From CAWBUW01 sp963792075 (GTDB lineage: Bacteria > Chloroflexota > Anaerolineae > Anaerolineales > UBA4823), in NCBI GenBank assembly GCA_963792075.1, contig CAWBUW010000012.1, positions 1,798,001 through 1,862,000 on the forward strand: DNA of 64,000 bases, read 5' to 3'. The notes under the pieces were generated by a model. The model did not search any database and was not told the origin of the DNA. It saw only the letters and a program-made list of their open reading frames with translations. A program made the translations under genes and the position numbers. Positions 51,699 through 60,453 of the stretch are shown in pieces; within the stretch, counting starts at the first letter, position 1; every line of letters begins with the position of its first letter.

Positions 51699-53132
51699 AT
51701 GACGATTGATGTTGTGCGTGAGGCACTGCCGATTGACCGTAAGACCCGTGGACGTACCCCTACTTTAGATCTGGAAACCCGTCCGGCAGAACAACGGGTG
51801 TGTGATTTTGACCCCGTTTTGCTGCCTTTGTCTGCTGAACAGGCGATGTATGAAGCTGCGCGCTGTGTGCAGTGCCCGGACCCCGCGCCGTGCATCGAAG
51901 GTTGCCCGGCGCGTAACAATATCCCGCTGGCGATGTGGCTGATCGAGCAGGGTGAGTTCCTGGAGGCGGCGCAAGTTTACCGCCAGACCAGCTCTTTGCC
52001 AGAGATTTGCAGCCGGGTATGCCCGCACGAGCAGCTCTGCCAGGGCTCCTGCACCCAGAACGGGGCTACCGGGCCGGTTTTGACCGGCGCTCTGGAGACC
52101 TTCGCGGTGGATTACGAGCGGGCGCATACAGAAGTGACGCTCCCGGTGGCTGCGCCGACAGGTAAGCGCGTGGCAATCGTGGGCGCTGGCCCGGCGGGCC
52201 TTGCCTGCGCGGAACAGTTGCGCCAGCGCGGGCATACGGTCGCGGTGTATGAATCCAAACCGCGCGGTGGCGGCTTGCTCACCTACGGCATCCCCAACTT
52301 CAAACTGGATAAAAATGTAGTATTTAACCGCGTGGCTGACCTGGAAAGAGCAGGCGTTGAGTTTATCTTTAACACATATATTGGGAAAGCTTTAACCATT
52401 GATGATTTGTTTGCCCAATACGATGCGGTATTCGTAGGCGTGGGCACCCTGATCGACGCGCCGATGGAAGTGCCGGGCGAGGATTTGCCGGGTGTCTATA
52501 AGGCGACTGAATACCTGATGCGCGCCAACGTGGACCTGGAACTGCTTCCCCCCGATCTGCGCTCACGGCCTACAATCGGTAAAAAGGTGGCGGTGGTGGG
52601 TGGCGGCGATACGGCTTCGGATTGCCTGCGCTCCTCACTGCGCATGGGCGCGGAAGAAGTGACCTGCGTGTACCGCCGCACGGAGAAGGAAATGCCCGGT
52701 GGACGGCACGACCGTGAACTGGCGCGCCAGGAAGGGGCGGTCTACCGTTTCCTGACTCAGCCGGTGCGTTTCATCGCCAATGCAGAGGGACACCTGGCCC
52801 AGATCGAGTGCATCCGCATGGAACTGGGTGAACCCGACAAGAGGGGCCGCCGCAAACCGGTGCCGGTGGAAGGCTCGAATTTCATCCTGGAAGCGGATAC
52901 AGCCGTGTTGGCGCTGGGCTACTGGCCTGACCCAATCATCATGAACACGACCCCGAACCTCAAGACAGATAAGTATGGACTGATCTTTGCCGACTCCGAG
53001 ACCGGGGCAACCAACCGGCCGGGTCTGTACGCTGGCGGCGACGATGTGACCGGCCCCAGCCTGGTGGTCATGGCGATGGTTGCCGGCCGCCGGGCGGCCA
53101 GGGCGATGGACGCATACCTCGCCACAAAGTAG
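51699..53132 (+). CDS. gltD: GltD-like NAD(P)H oxidoreductase (glutamate synthase small-subunit family)
   Basis: A 477-residue stand-alone flavoprotein: N-terminal iron-sulfur region (CVQCPDPAPCIEGCPARNNIP, CSRVCPHEQLCQGSC), FAD motif IVGAGPAGLACAEQL (near residue 155), NAD(P) motif VVGGGDTASDCLR, and YAGGDDVTGPSLVV. It could be the glutamate synthase small subunit, NfnB-like, or a ferredoxin:NAD(P) oxidoreductase. No large GltB gene is adjacent, so the true partner is unknown. AGGAGG and ATG are well placed. It resembles the GltD inserts in the two HdrA proteins. Confidence 0.85.
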   Translation: MTIDVVREALPIDRKTRGRTPTLDLETRPAEQRVCDFDPVLLPLSAEQAMYEAARCVQCPDPAPCIEGCPARNNIPLAMWLIEQGEFLEAAQVYRQTSSLPEICSRVCPHEQLCQGSCTQNGATGPVLTGALETFAVDYERAHTEVTLPVAAPTGKRVAIVGAGPAGLACAEQLRQRGHTVAVYESKPRGGGLLTYGIPNFKLDKNVVFNRVADLERAGVEFIFNTYIGKALTIDDLFAQYDAVFVGVGTLIDAPMEVPGEDLPGVYKATEYLMRANVDLELLPPDLRSRPTIGKKVAVVGGGDTASDCLRSSLRMGAEEVTCVYRRTEKEMPGGRHDRELARQEGAVYRFLTQPVRFIANAEGHLAQIECIRMELGEPDKRGRRKPVPVEGSNFILEADTAVLALGYWPDPIIMNTTPNLKTDKYGLIFADSETGATNRPGLYAGGDDVTGPSLVVMAMVAGRRAARAMDAYLATK

Positions 53133-53153
53133 ATTTCCCTTCGTCTTTTGAAC

Positions 53154-53272
53154 GGGGCTGTCCAAAAAGAAACAAAGGAAGAAAATTAATACGTACCTGC
53201 GGGGGCGGTGCTTCGCACCACCCCCGCAGGTACGTATGTTTTCTCCTTGTTTTCGTCTTTTTGGACAACCCC
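53154..53272. repeat. Nested palindrome (119 bases) downstream of gltD
   Basis: The inner arms 53189-53211 and 53215-53237 pair over 23 bp with one mismatch (53206/53220), loop TTC. Outside them an imperfect inverted repeat of about 30 bases (GGGGCTGTCCAAAAAG and its complement near 53257-53272) encloses the unit. One outer arm recurs at 13290-13320. The overall form, with inverted ends and no ORF, is like a MITE. Confidence 0.7.
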
Positions 53273-53288
53273 TTATTTCGGTTATAAT
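53262..53288 (+). promoter_or_regulatory. Candidate gyrA promoter
   Basis: TATAAT at 53283-53288 is consensus. TGGACA at 53262-53267 would serve as -35 with a short 15-base spacer. That -35 lies in the outer arm of the nested palindrome, so the repeat may supply part of the promoter. Confidence 0.45.
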
Positions 53289-53404
53289 TATCTTTCGTGC
53301 CTGGGCAGGGCGCACAAGGCTTTTGCCTTCTGGAATAGAGGAATATGAGGGCCTCAACCCCCTCTGTTTTGAAAACTCTGCTGTCGGGCAAGGAGGAATG
53401 TAAG

Positions 53405-55867
53405 ATGGAAATCGGTCAGGTCGAACAAGTAGATATTGACCAGCAGATGCGCGCGGCGTATCTGGATTACGCCATGAGCGTGATCGTAGCGCGGGCGCTG
53501 CCGGATGCACGGGATGGGTTGAAACCGGTGCACCGGCGCATCCTGTACGCCATGCACGATATGGGCATCCGCGCCGGATCGGCTTTTAAGAAATCTGCCC
53601 GTATCGTGGGTGAGGTACTGGGTAAATACCACCCGCATGGCGACTCGGCAGTGTATGAGGCGATGGCGCGCATGGCGCAGGATTTTTCCATGCGCTATTT
53701 ACTGGTGGATGGGCAGGGCAATTTTGGTTCGATCGATGGGGATGCCCCAGCGGCGATGCGTTATACCGAAGCGCGCCTCTCGCATATGGCCGAAGAAATC
53801 CTGGCAGATATCGATAAAGAGACCGTTGATTTTGGCGACAACTTCGATGGTTCGCTGGTGGAGCCGAGTGTGCTGCCCTCGCGGCTGCCGAACCTGCTGC
53901 TGAACGGCTCTTCGGGTATCGCGGTGGGCATGGCGACGAATATTCCACCGCACAACCTGAACGAGCTGGCTGCGGCGATCAATTACCTGATCGAAAATTA
54001 CGAACGCAGCGAAGATATTGCTGCGGAAGAACTAATGAAGTTTATCCCCGGTCCGGATTTCCCCACCGGCGGCGTGATCATCGGCAATGAGGGCATCCGC
54101 CAGGCGTATTCTACAGGTTCCGGGCGGGTTGTGCTGCGGGGTATGGCGCACATCGAAGAGATGGGCCGCGACCGCCACCGTATCGTGATCACCGAAATCC
54201 CCTACCAGCTCAACAAGACGACGCTGCTCGAGCGTATCGCCGAGCTGGCGCGCGAGGACCGGTTGGAGGATGTGAGCGACCTGCGGGATGAATCGGACCG
54301 GCGCGGCATGAGCATTATTGTCGAATTGAAACGCGGCGCGCAGCCGAAGAAGGTGCTCAACCAGCTTTATAAGTACACCCCGTTGCAGTCCACGTTTGGG
54401 GTGCAGCTCCTGGCGTTGGTGGAGGGTGAGCCGCGCCTGCTCTCGCTGAAGCGGGCGCTCAACGTGTTCATTGACCACCGCCAGGAAGTGATCACCCGGC
54501 GGACTGAATTTGAATTGAACAAGGCGCGTGCCCGGGCGCACATCCTGGATGGTTTATTGATCGCATTGGCTAACCTGGATGATGTGATCCGGACGATCCG
54601 TGAATCGGCGGACGCGGATACGGCGCGCACGCGTCTGATGGAACGCTTTCACCTGAGCGAGTTACAGGCCCAGGCGATCCTGGATATGCAGCTCCGGCGG
54701 CTGGCGGCCCTGGAACGGCAGAAGATTGAAGACGAGCATCGCGAAGTGCTGGCCCGGATCAACGCTTTGGAAGACCTGTTGGCCAGCCCGAAGAAAATCC
54801 TGGCAGTGATCCAGGATGACCTGAAAGAACTGGTCGAGAAATACGGCGACCAGCGGCGTACGCGTATTGCCGCAGATAGCCAGGAAGATTTAAACAAGGA
54901 AGACCTGGTGCCGGATGAGGCCATCCTGGTCAGCATCACGCAGCGCGGCTACATCAAGCGCTTGGCGGCCAAGACCTTCAAAGCACAGGGCCGGGGTGGG
55001 CGTGGCGTAACTGGTCACGCCACGAAGGAAGAAGATGAAGTGCTGTTCCTGTTCCCGGCGCGCACCCTGGATAACATCCTGTTCTTTTCCGACCGGGGCA
55101 AGGTATACGCCGAGAAGGCATATCAGATCCCCGATGCCAACCGCACAGGGCGTGGCATTCCGATCGTGAATGTGCTTTCACTGGATGCGGGTGAGACGAT
55201 CACGGCGGCGGTTGCTGTGCCTAACTTTGATGTGGCTGAGTTTTGCACCATGGCAACGCGCAAGGGGCGCATCAAGCGTCTGGCGCTCTCTGAGCTGGCT
55301 TCGGTGAGGCCCTCCGGCTTGATTGCGATCACGTTGGATGAGGGCGACCAATTGGGCTGGGTACGCCTGACGCATGGTCAAGATGAGGTGATCCTGGTCA
55401 CCGAATTGGGCCGGGCGCTGCGCTTCTCAGAGAAAGCAGTCCGAGCGATGGGCCGTGCTGCGAGCGGTGTGACCGGGATTGATCTGGCAGCAGGTGATCT
55501 GGTGGCCAGCATGGAAGTGGTGGAGCCCGGTGGTGATTTGTTGGTGATGACTGTGGGCGGCTATGGGAAACGCTCGCCGCTGACCGAATATCCCACCAAG
55601 GGGCGCGCCACTGGCGGCGTGATGACGATCGACCAGAAGGCGCTGGATAAGATTGGACGGATCTCGGCCGCGCGCGTGGTGCAAACCGCCGATGATCTGA
55701 CGATCATTTCCTCTGGAGGGGTGGTCCTGCGCACGCAGGTGAAAGATATCAAGCAAGCCGGGCGAGCCACGCGCGGCATTAGGTTGATGACTTTACAGCC
55801 AGGAGATAGCGTAGCCTCTCTGGCGCGGATTGCGGAAGCAGACCTGCGCCGGGTAGGAGTAAGCTAA
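53405..55867 (+). CDS. gyrA: DNA gyrase subunit A
   Basis: The 820-residue protein has the GyrA catalytic core (MSVIVARALPDARDGLKPVHRRIL, active-site Tyr120 in RYTEARLS) and a C-terminal beta-pinwheel. The GyrA box reads QGRGGRG (FKAQGRGGRGVTG), close to the QRRGGKG consensus, so gyrase rather than topoisomerase IV. ATG at 53405 follows AAGGAGGA. Partner gyrB is not in the window. Confidence 0.93.
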   Translation: MEIGQVEQVDIDQQMRAAYLDYAMSVIVARALPDARDGLKPVHRRILYAMHDMGIRAGSAFKKSARIVGEVLGKYHPHGDSAVYEAMARMAQDFSMRYLLVDGQGNFGSIDGDAPAAMRYTEARLSHMAEEILADIDKETVDFGDNFDGSLVEPSVLPSRLPNLLLNGSSGIAVGMATNIPPHNLNELAAAINYLIENYERSEDIAAEELMKFIPGPDFPTGGVIIGNEGIRQAYSTGSGRVVLRGMAHIEEMGRDRHRIVITEIPYQLNKTTLLERIAELAREDRLEDVSDLRDESDRRGMSIIVELKRGAQPKKVLNQLYKYTPLQSTFGVQLLALVEGEPRLLSLKRALNVFIDHRQEVITRRTEFELNKARARAHILDGLLIALANLDDVIRTIRESADADTARTRLMERFHLSELQAQAILDMQLRRLAALERQKIEDEHREVLARINALEDLLASPKKILAVIQDDLKELVEKYGDQRRTRIAADSQEDLNKEDLVPDEAILVSITQRGYIKRLAAKTFKAQGRGGRGVTGHATKEEDEVLFLFPARTLDNILFFSDRGKVYAEKAYQIPDANRTGRGIPIVNVLSLDAGETITAAVAVPNFDVAEFCTMATRKGRIKRLALSELASVRPSGLIAITLDEGDQLGWVRLTHGQDEVILVTELGRALRFSEKAVRAMGRAASGVTGIDLAAGDLVASMEVVEPGGDLLVMTVGGYGKRSPLTEYPTKGRATGGVMTIDQKALDKIGRISAARVVQTADDLTIISSGGVVLRTQVKDIKQAGRATRGIRLMTLQPGDSVASLARIAEADLRRVGVS

Positions 55868-55883
55868 CTCTAAATTCAGGGAT

Positions 55884-55924
55884 TTATAGATGCTTGTGCG
55901 GGCAAAGCCCGCACAAGCATCTAT
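55884..55924. repeat. Perfect 19-bp palindrome, loop AAA, after gyrA
   Basis: Arms 55884-55902 and 55906-55924 pair perfectly around GCGGGC-AAA-GCCCGC. It lies between convergent gyrA and the small membrane protein gene. The inner arms match those at 4581 and 23009. Confidence 0.85.
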
Positions 55925-55933
55925 ATACTTGTT

Positions 55934-56188
55934 TTAATAGAAAAGAGTTGGGACGATTTTCGAAGTCACCAGCAGGAACATGCTGCCAAGCAGGCAAACC
56001 TCGAACATTAAGAGAACCGCGATCACAAGACGCTGCGGGGCAGTCATGCCCAGGATGCGTTTGGCGTGCGTGGGGAGGAGCGGGGTGCTGGTGGTTGCTT
56101 CTTCTTCTGCAACCCCCTCTTCCGCGCTTTGGTCGGGGGTTTCTTCGAACTGGGAATTATCTGCCTGCTGGCGGAAATCTTCAAACAT
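55934..56188 (-). CDS. Small membrane protein, unknown function
   Basis: An 84-residue protein with an acidic N-terminal half (EETPDQSAEEGVAEEEA) and one membrane helix near the C-terminus (LVIAVLLMFEVCLLGSMFLLVT). It follows birA by 43 bases on the same strand. I see no family motif. The helix and the gene spacing make a real gene likely. Confidence 0.6.
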   Translation of the reverse strand: MFEDFRQQADNSQFEETPDQSAEEGVAEEEATTSTPLLPTHAKRILGMTAPQRLVIAVLLMFEVCLLGSMFLLVTSKIVPTLFY

Positions 56189-56231
56189 GGTTGCTTCCTC
56201 TCAATCTTGGTCAGTACTCTGCTCAGGGTTT

Positions 56232-57068
56232 TTACAGCGGCCGCAGGCGAACTTCCCCAAAATGGACATTGACTGTCTCGCCATTTTGTCTGCGTAAACG
56301 CAGTGAGCCATCTGGTGAAAGCCCCATAATGAGGCCCTCTTCGATGCTGGGAGAACGACCCTCCAGGCTGCGCGGAAAGCCATCTTTCCCGGCGCTCTGA
56401 CCGATGGTTACCTGCACCTTCTCGCCGCGGAAGGCCAGGTTGGACTCCCACGCCTGTAAAAATTCCGTTGAACCCAGGCGAGGCCGCCAGTAGATCAGCT
56501 CGTTGACGACATGCCGCAGCAGTTCCAGGCGGTCCACCGGGTGACCGGCAGCCGCCTCCATGCATGTCGCGGGGAAGTTCAGCACGTTTCCCTGTTGTTC
56601 AGCCATGGCTACAGGGGCTGGTGCAACATTGATGCCAATACCGAGGATCAGCGCTTTGAGCACTTCGCCAGACCAATGCGCCTCGGCCAACACCCCGGCC
56701 ACTTTTTTGCGGTTGATCAGTACGTCGTTCGGCCATTTGATCATGGCGGGCACTTTATACTGTTTGCGCAGGGCGTCATGAACTGCCAATGCGCCCAGAG
56801 CTGTCAGACGGGATTGAATATGGGTGACGGTTTCGGTGGGGTAAATGATCAGGCTGAGCGCCAGAGCAGAGCCAGCCGGTGTGTACCAGGTGCGGCCGTC
56901 GCGGCCACGGCCGGCGGTCTGTTCATCTGCTACAACCAGTGACAGGTCTGGTGCACCTTCGCTCACCCAGCGGGCTGCCTCATCGTTTGTGGAGCCCAGG
57001 CTGGCGAAGTAGCGCACAGCGCCCAGTTCTAAGCCCGCTAAGGTGATTTGTACCTGTTTCTCGTCCAT
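56232..57068 (-). CDS. birA: Biotin--[acetyl-CoA-carboxylase] ligase
   Basis: A 278-residue ligase that attaches biotin to carboxylase carrier domains through biotinyl-AMP. It has the biotin-binding/adenylation motif GRGRDGRTWY (in DEQTAGRGRDGRTW), MIKWPNDVLINRKKVAG and LILGIGINVA. There is no N-terminal DNA-binding domain, so it is not the BirA repressor type. ATG at 57068 is chosen; the longer frame crosses the palindrome at 57092. Confidence 0.92.
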   Translation of the reverse strand: MDEKQVQITLAGLELGAVRYFASLGSTNDEAARWVSEGAPDLSLVVADEQTAGRGRDGRTWYTPAGSALALSLIIYPTETVTHIQSRLTALGALAVHDALRKQYKVPAMIKWPNDVLINRKKVAGVLAEAHWSGEVLKALILGIGINVAPAPVAMAEQQGNVLNFPATCMEAAAGHPVDRLELLRHVVNELIYWRPRLGSTEFLQAWESNLAFRGEKVQVTIGQSAGKDGFPRSLEGRSPSIEEGLIMGLSPDGSLRLRRQNGETVNVHFGEVRLRPL

Positions 57069-57091
57069 GCTATGAGTATACCCAAATAATT

Positions 57092-57128
57092 GGGTACAGG
57101 CAAGCTGCAAAGCAGCTTGCCTGTACCC
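57092..57128. repeat. Perfect 17-bp palindrome, loop AAA
   Basis: Arms 57092-57108 and 57112-57128 pair perfectly. It separates dedA from birA, both on the minus strand. The left arm can instead pair with 57079-57085 (TACCCAA/TTGGGTA), so two alternative hairpins exist in the birA leader. Confidence 0.8.
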
Positions 57129-57155
57129 CAAAGGAAGAATTTGCCCCGTTTATTA

Positions 57156-57812
57156 TTATAGATCGGCAGGCTGTTTCGCCGGCTGCCGGCGTCCTTTCCA
57201 GGCCTCGTACACTGCGGGCATGATGGAGATCAGAATAATGGCAATGACTACCAGTGAGAAATTGTTTTGGACAACCGGCAGGTTGCCGAAGAAGTAGCCC
57301 AAGAAAGTGAAGATGGCGACCCAGGCTATTCCGCCGATAAAGTTGTAAGAGATGAACTTGCCATAGGACATGGCGCCTATGCCAGCCACAAAAGGGGCAA
57401 AGGTACGTACGATAGGGACAAAGCGTGCCAGGATGATAGTCTTGCCGCCGTACTTTTCGTAGAAGGCATGCGTGCGGTCCAGGTATTCTTTTTTCAAGAA
57501 GGGCACCTCACCACTGAAAGCGCGCGGACCGATGAAGTGACCGATCCAGTAATTCGCCGTATCGCCCAGGATTGCCGCTGTGCTGAGCAGGAAGAACATG
57601 AACCAGACGTTCAGATCACCCAGGGCAGCGAAAGCGCCTGCGGCGAAGATCAAGGAGTTGCCGGGCAAGAAAGGCGTCACAACCAGGCCCGTTTCCATAA
57701 AGATGATCAGGAATAGAAAAGCATAGGTCCATGTGCCGTAATTGCGGATAACCTCGCCCAGGTATTCATCCAGGTGGATGAAGATATCAACTAATTGTAG
57801 AATGAAATCCAT
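57156..57812 (-). CDS. DedA-family membrane protein
   Basis: A 218-residue protein of the DedA/SNARE-associated family: FMETGLVVTPFLPGNSLIFAAGAFAAL, YWIGHFIGPRAF, and FVPIVRTFAPFVAGIGAMSYGKFISYN with the conserved Arg. DedA proteins are thought to flip undecaprenyl phosphate or phospholipids. Four or more membrane segments are visible. Confidence 0.9.
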   Translation of the reverse strand: MDFILQLVDIFIHLDEYLGEVIRNYGTWTYAFLFLIIFMETGLVVTPFLPGNSLIFAAGAFAALGDLNVWFMFFLLSTAAILGDTANYWIGHFIGPRAFSGEVPFLKKEYLDRTHAFYEKYGGKTIILARFVPIVRTFAPFVAGIGAMSYGKFISYNFIGGIAWVAIFTFLGYFFGNLPVVQNNFSLVVIAIILISIMPAVYEAWKGRRQPAKQPADL

Positions 57813-57853
57813 TTTGATTTACCTCAAAAGCAATTTCTAGTCTAATTTGTTAG

Positions 57854-57884
57854 TGTGTGGTAACAGCTACGCCGTTACCACACA
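57854..57884. repeat. 11-bp inverted repeat, 9-base loop
   Basis: Arms 57854-57864 and 57874-57884 pair perfectly around AGCTACGCC. It lies between the PrsW-like and dedA genes on the minus strand. Confidence 0.65.
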
Positions 57885-57901
57885 ACCAAATAAAATTCAA
57901 A

Positions 57902-59113
57902 CTAAGTCGAGGCTGCCTGTCTCAAGTGACGGTTGAGCAATACGATCCCTAGGAAGGCCAAACCAGCCATGCCGACCAGGATAAGTGGCAGCGCCTGCAC
58001 CCATCCGGGCGGAGTGATCGCCGGCGATGTCAGGGAGGCCTGGAGGCTGTATCCCGCGCTGAGTAAAGTCAGCGCATTCCAGGCTCCATGCAGAGAGACC
58101 GCAGCCAAGAAGCAGGCTGCGAGACGCAGGTAGCGCTTTTCACTGACTGCGCTGGCCAGCCCATAACCGACCAATGCGGTATTAAAGCCGTGCAGCACAG
58201 CAGTGGGCGCTCGCATGAGCGCCGTGGCCAACCATTCCTGCGATCCGGAAGTAACCAGCAGGCTCTCAAATACGACAAACCCAATGCCGTTGAGCAGGCC
58301 GGCAGCAAACCCCTCAGCAGGGCTGATCCGGCGGTGCAACAGCAAGTAAACGCCGATGGGTTTGAAGGTTTCCTCCACCAGGGGGGTCACCACGGCCAGG
58401 AGAAACATGGCCGCGGCGATGACCCAAGGATTGGTCAACAGCGGTTGGACGAGCTCGATCGCCCGGCTCGGGTCGGGGGATTGGCGCAGTAGTTCAGCGA
58501 TCCTTTGCACTTCCGCTGCCATCTCGGGGTTTGAAGAAAGCACGAAGGTGCCTACCACGAAGACTGCGACTGCAGCTATCATCTCCAGGATCAAGGAGAT
58601 CGAGGGCCCCAGCGCCAACCCGGCCGCGAACACACCCCAGGCACGTTGAGGGGAACCAGCCGGCAAGCCGCGCAGCCCAATCAGCGCCACCCAGAGGATG
58701 GGGATGCCTACTGCCAGCACGTGCATCGGTGGGAGCACGGTCGCAGCAGTCCAGACGTTACGGCTGGCCAGCCAGCCGATTGCCAGTGCCGCAGGCAGGC
58801 CAACCACAAGCAGCAGCAGAGTCACCAGGCCCAATGACAAGCGTTGCCCGGGTTTCAGACCTAGATAGGGACGGCCCGTCCATTTCAGTAAGGCGAACAA
58901 AGCCGAGGGGAGCATCAGCGCACCGATCAGGCTCAGTCCGGCTCCCCACAGGAAAAAGGAAACATTGTTTGAAGCCGCACTGCCTGCTGAGTCACTGAAC
59001 AATCCGCTAATGCCAAGCAGAACAAACCCGGCAGACAGGGTGAAAAACAAAAAGGCAGCCAGCAGGCTGAGAATGAGCTGCAGGAACGTCAGGACACTGC
59101 CGCGTGATTTCAT
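57902..59113 (-). CDS. PrsW-family intramembrane metalloprotease
   Basis: A 403-residue membrane protein with the PrsW catalytic pattern: EETFKPIGVYLLL (Glu-Glu-x-x-Lys), GFVVFESLL and HGFNTALVGYG, HGAWNALT (His ligands). Around nine to ten membrane helices are visible. PrsW cleaves regulatory membrane proteins such as anti-sigma factors in Bacillus. The start overlaps the stop of the selenoprotein-like gene by four bases (ATGA), so the pair is an operon. Confidence 0.87.
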   Translation of the reverse strand: MKSRGSVLTFLQLILSLLAAFLFFTLSAGFVLLGISGLFSDSAGSAASNNVSFFLWGAGLSLIGALMLPSALFALLKWTGRPYLGLKPGQRLSLGLVTLLLLVVGLPAALAIGWLASRNVWTAATVLPPMHVLAVGIPILWVALIGLRGLPAGSPQRAWGVFAAGLALGPSISLILEMIAAVAVFVVGTFVLSSNPEMAAEVQRIAELLRQSPDPSRAIELVQPLLTNPWVIAAAMFLLAVVTPLVEETFKPIGVYLLLHRRISPAEGFAAGLLNGIGFVVFESLLVTSGSQEWLATALMRAPTAVLHGFNTALVGYGLASAVSEKRYLRLAACFLAAVSLHGAWNALTLLSAGYSLQASLTSPAITPPGWVQALPLILVGMAGLAFLGIVLLNRHLRQAAST

Positions 59114-60381
59114 TTCTCTTCGATCGTCACCTTCAGGATTTTATCGCCAGGGGGCAGATCCGCGTTTTGAGAAGGATCGCGCAGGGTGAGTGCTTTGACT
59201 ACATCCATACCCTCGATCACCTGACCAAAAATGGTATAGGAGCCATCCAGGTTTGAGGCGGGGGCGAGAGTGATGAAGAACTGACTGCCATTTGAGTCGG
59301 CACCCGCATTGGCCATGGCCAGGATACCTGCGCGGTCGAACTTCAGTTTTGGGACGATTTCATTCTTGAAGGCATAGCCCGGCCCGCCATAGCCTGTGCC
59401 GGTGGGGTCGCCAGCTTGAGCAACAAAGCCTTCCACCACACGGTGGAAGGTAACACCATCATACCAGCCGTTGCGCGCCAGGAAGACGAAGTTGTTGACG
59501 GCCAGAGGCGCATTTTCAGCGTACAACTCGAGGACGATTTCGCCTTTGTCGGTTTGTATGTGGGCGATGTAAGTCTTGGCCGGGTCAATTGTCATGGGAG
59601 GGCAAGCGGTAAACTGGCGCTTCTCAAGCAGGAACAAGTCAATAAAGGTAGAGAGGTTGGCCTCGGTGAGTGGAACTGTATCCGGCCAGGCTTGGCCGTT
59701 GATCAAGATGGTAGGCGTTCCGGGCATCGACTGCGAGCCTTTATCCCAGGCAGCCTGAATCTTGTCCACGATGGGCTGGCTGTCCATGTCTTTTTTGAAT
59801 TGGGCAACATCTAACCCTATCGTACCGGCTTCTGTAGCGAGCCAGGTCTTGAATTGGGTCACATCCATGCTGGACCAGTCGGCTTGTTTCTCAAAGATGG
59901 CATCATGCATTTCCCAGAACTTACCTTGCAGGCCAGCAGCCTCGGCGGCCTGGGCAGCGGGAGCGGCTTTGTCATGGATGCTGTTCAGAGGGAAATGACG
60001 GTAAACGAACTGCAAATCTTCAGGATACTTTTTGGTGAGTTGCTCCATCACGGGAGCAAGCTGAGCGCAGTACGGTCACTGAAAATCGCTGTATTCCATG
60101 ATGGTGACGGCGGCTGTCTTAGGCCCGCGCGTCCAATCCGCCTCGGTGGGGTTGGGGAAGGCGGCCACGATGGTGGGGCCGGGGGTAGGGTAGGGGCTGA
60201 CTACCGTGCAGCCCGGCTCGGCAGAAACCAACCCCGGAGCGGAGGTGACTGTCGGGGAGGTTGTCTGGGTAGAAGCTTTCTGGGGGGTGGGTGATTTTAC
60301 CACCACCGGTTCTGTGCCCTTACTGCTGCAAGCGCTCAAAAACAGCGCCAGTAGCAGGGTGAACCAGAGGATGCGTTTCAT
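59110..60381 (-). CDS. DsbA-like lipoprotein fused to cyclophilin, with in-frame TGA (predicted selenocysteine)
   Basis: The frame is open from the lipoprotein signal (lipobox LFLSAC, Cys18) to the end except for one TGA at 60078-60076, codon 102. Ahead of it is VTIMEYSDFQ and after it PYCAQLAPVMEQL, so the TGA sits on the first Cys of the CPYC active site. A thioredoxin-fold cis-Pro loop (GTPTILINGQ) follows. Residues ~262-423 are a cyclophilin peptidyl-prolyl isomerase (TFHRVVEGFVAQAGDP, GSQFFITLAP). A bacterial SECIS-like hairpin lies 17-36 bases after TGA. A total of 423 residues is predicted if TGA is Sec. Alternatives are a point mutation or sequence error. It would act outside the membrane on disulfides and prolyl bonds. 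Confidence 0.82.
60040..60059 (-). promoter_or_regulatory. SECIS-like hairpin after the in-frame TGA
   Basis: On the minus strand, TTGCTCC (60059-60053), loop CGTGAT and GGAGCAA (60046-60040) form a perfect 7-bp hairpin. The loop begins 24 bases after the TGA and has G as its second base followed by U. This fits the published bacterial SECIS pattern: apical loop 16-37 bases from UGA and a G in the first two loop bases. Confidence 0.65.
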
Positions 60382-60416
60382 GATCTATTCACTCCTGATA
60401 TTTTACGAATGCGCCA

Positions 60417-60422
60417 ATTGTA
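60417..60422 (-). promoter_or_regulatory. Candidate -10 box of the DsbA-cyclophilin gene
   Basis: TACAAT on the minus strand lies 35 bases before the start, with AGGAG as ribosome site in between. No clear -35 is seen. The gap 60382-60453 also serves the divergent esterase gene. Confidence 0.3.
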
Positions 60423-60453
60423 CCATGTGGTAGACTTGTGCAGGCGAGGTGCT

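Noticed and set aside
60051..60381. Two separate genes, a short lipoprotein and a start-less cyclophilin
   Set aside because: The frame is the same on both sides of the TGA, and the active-site motif of a DsbA domain spans it, so one gene is the better reading.
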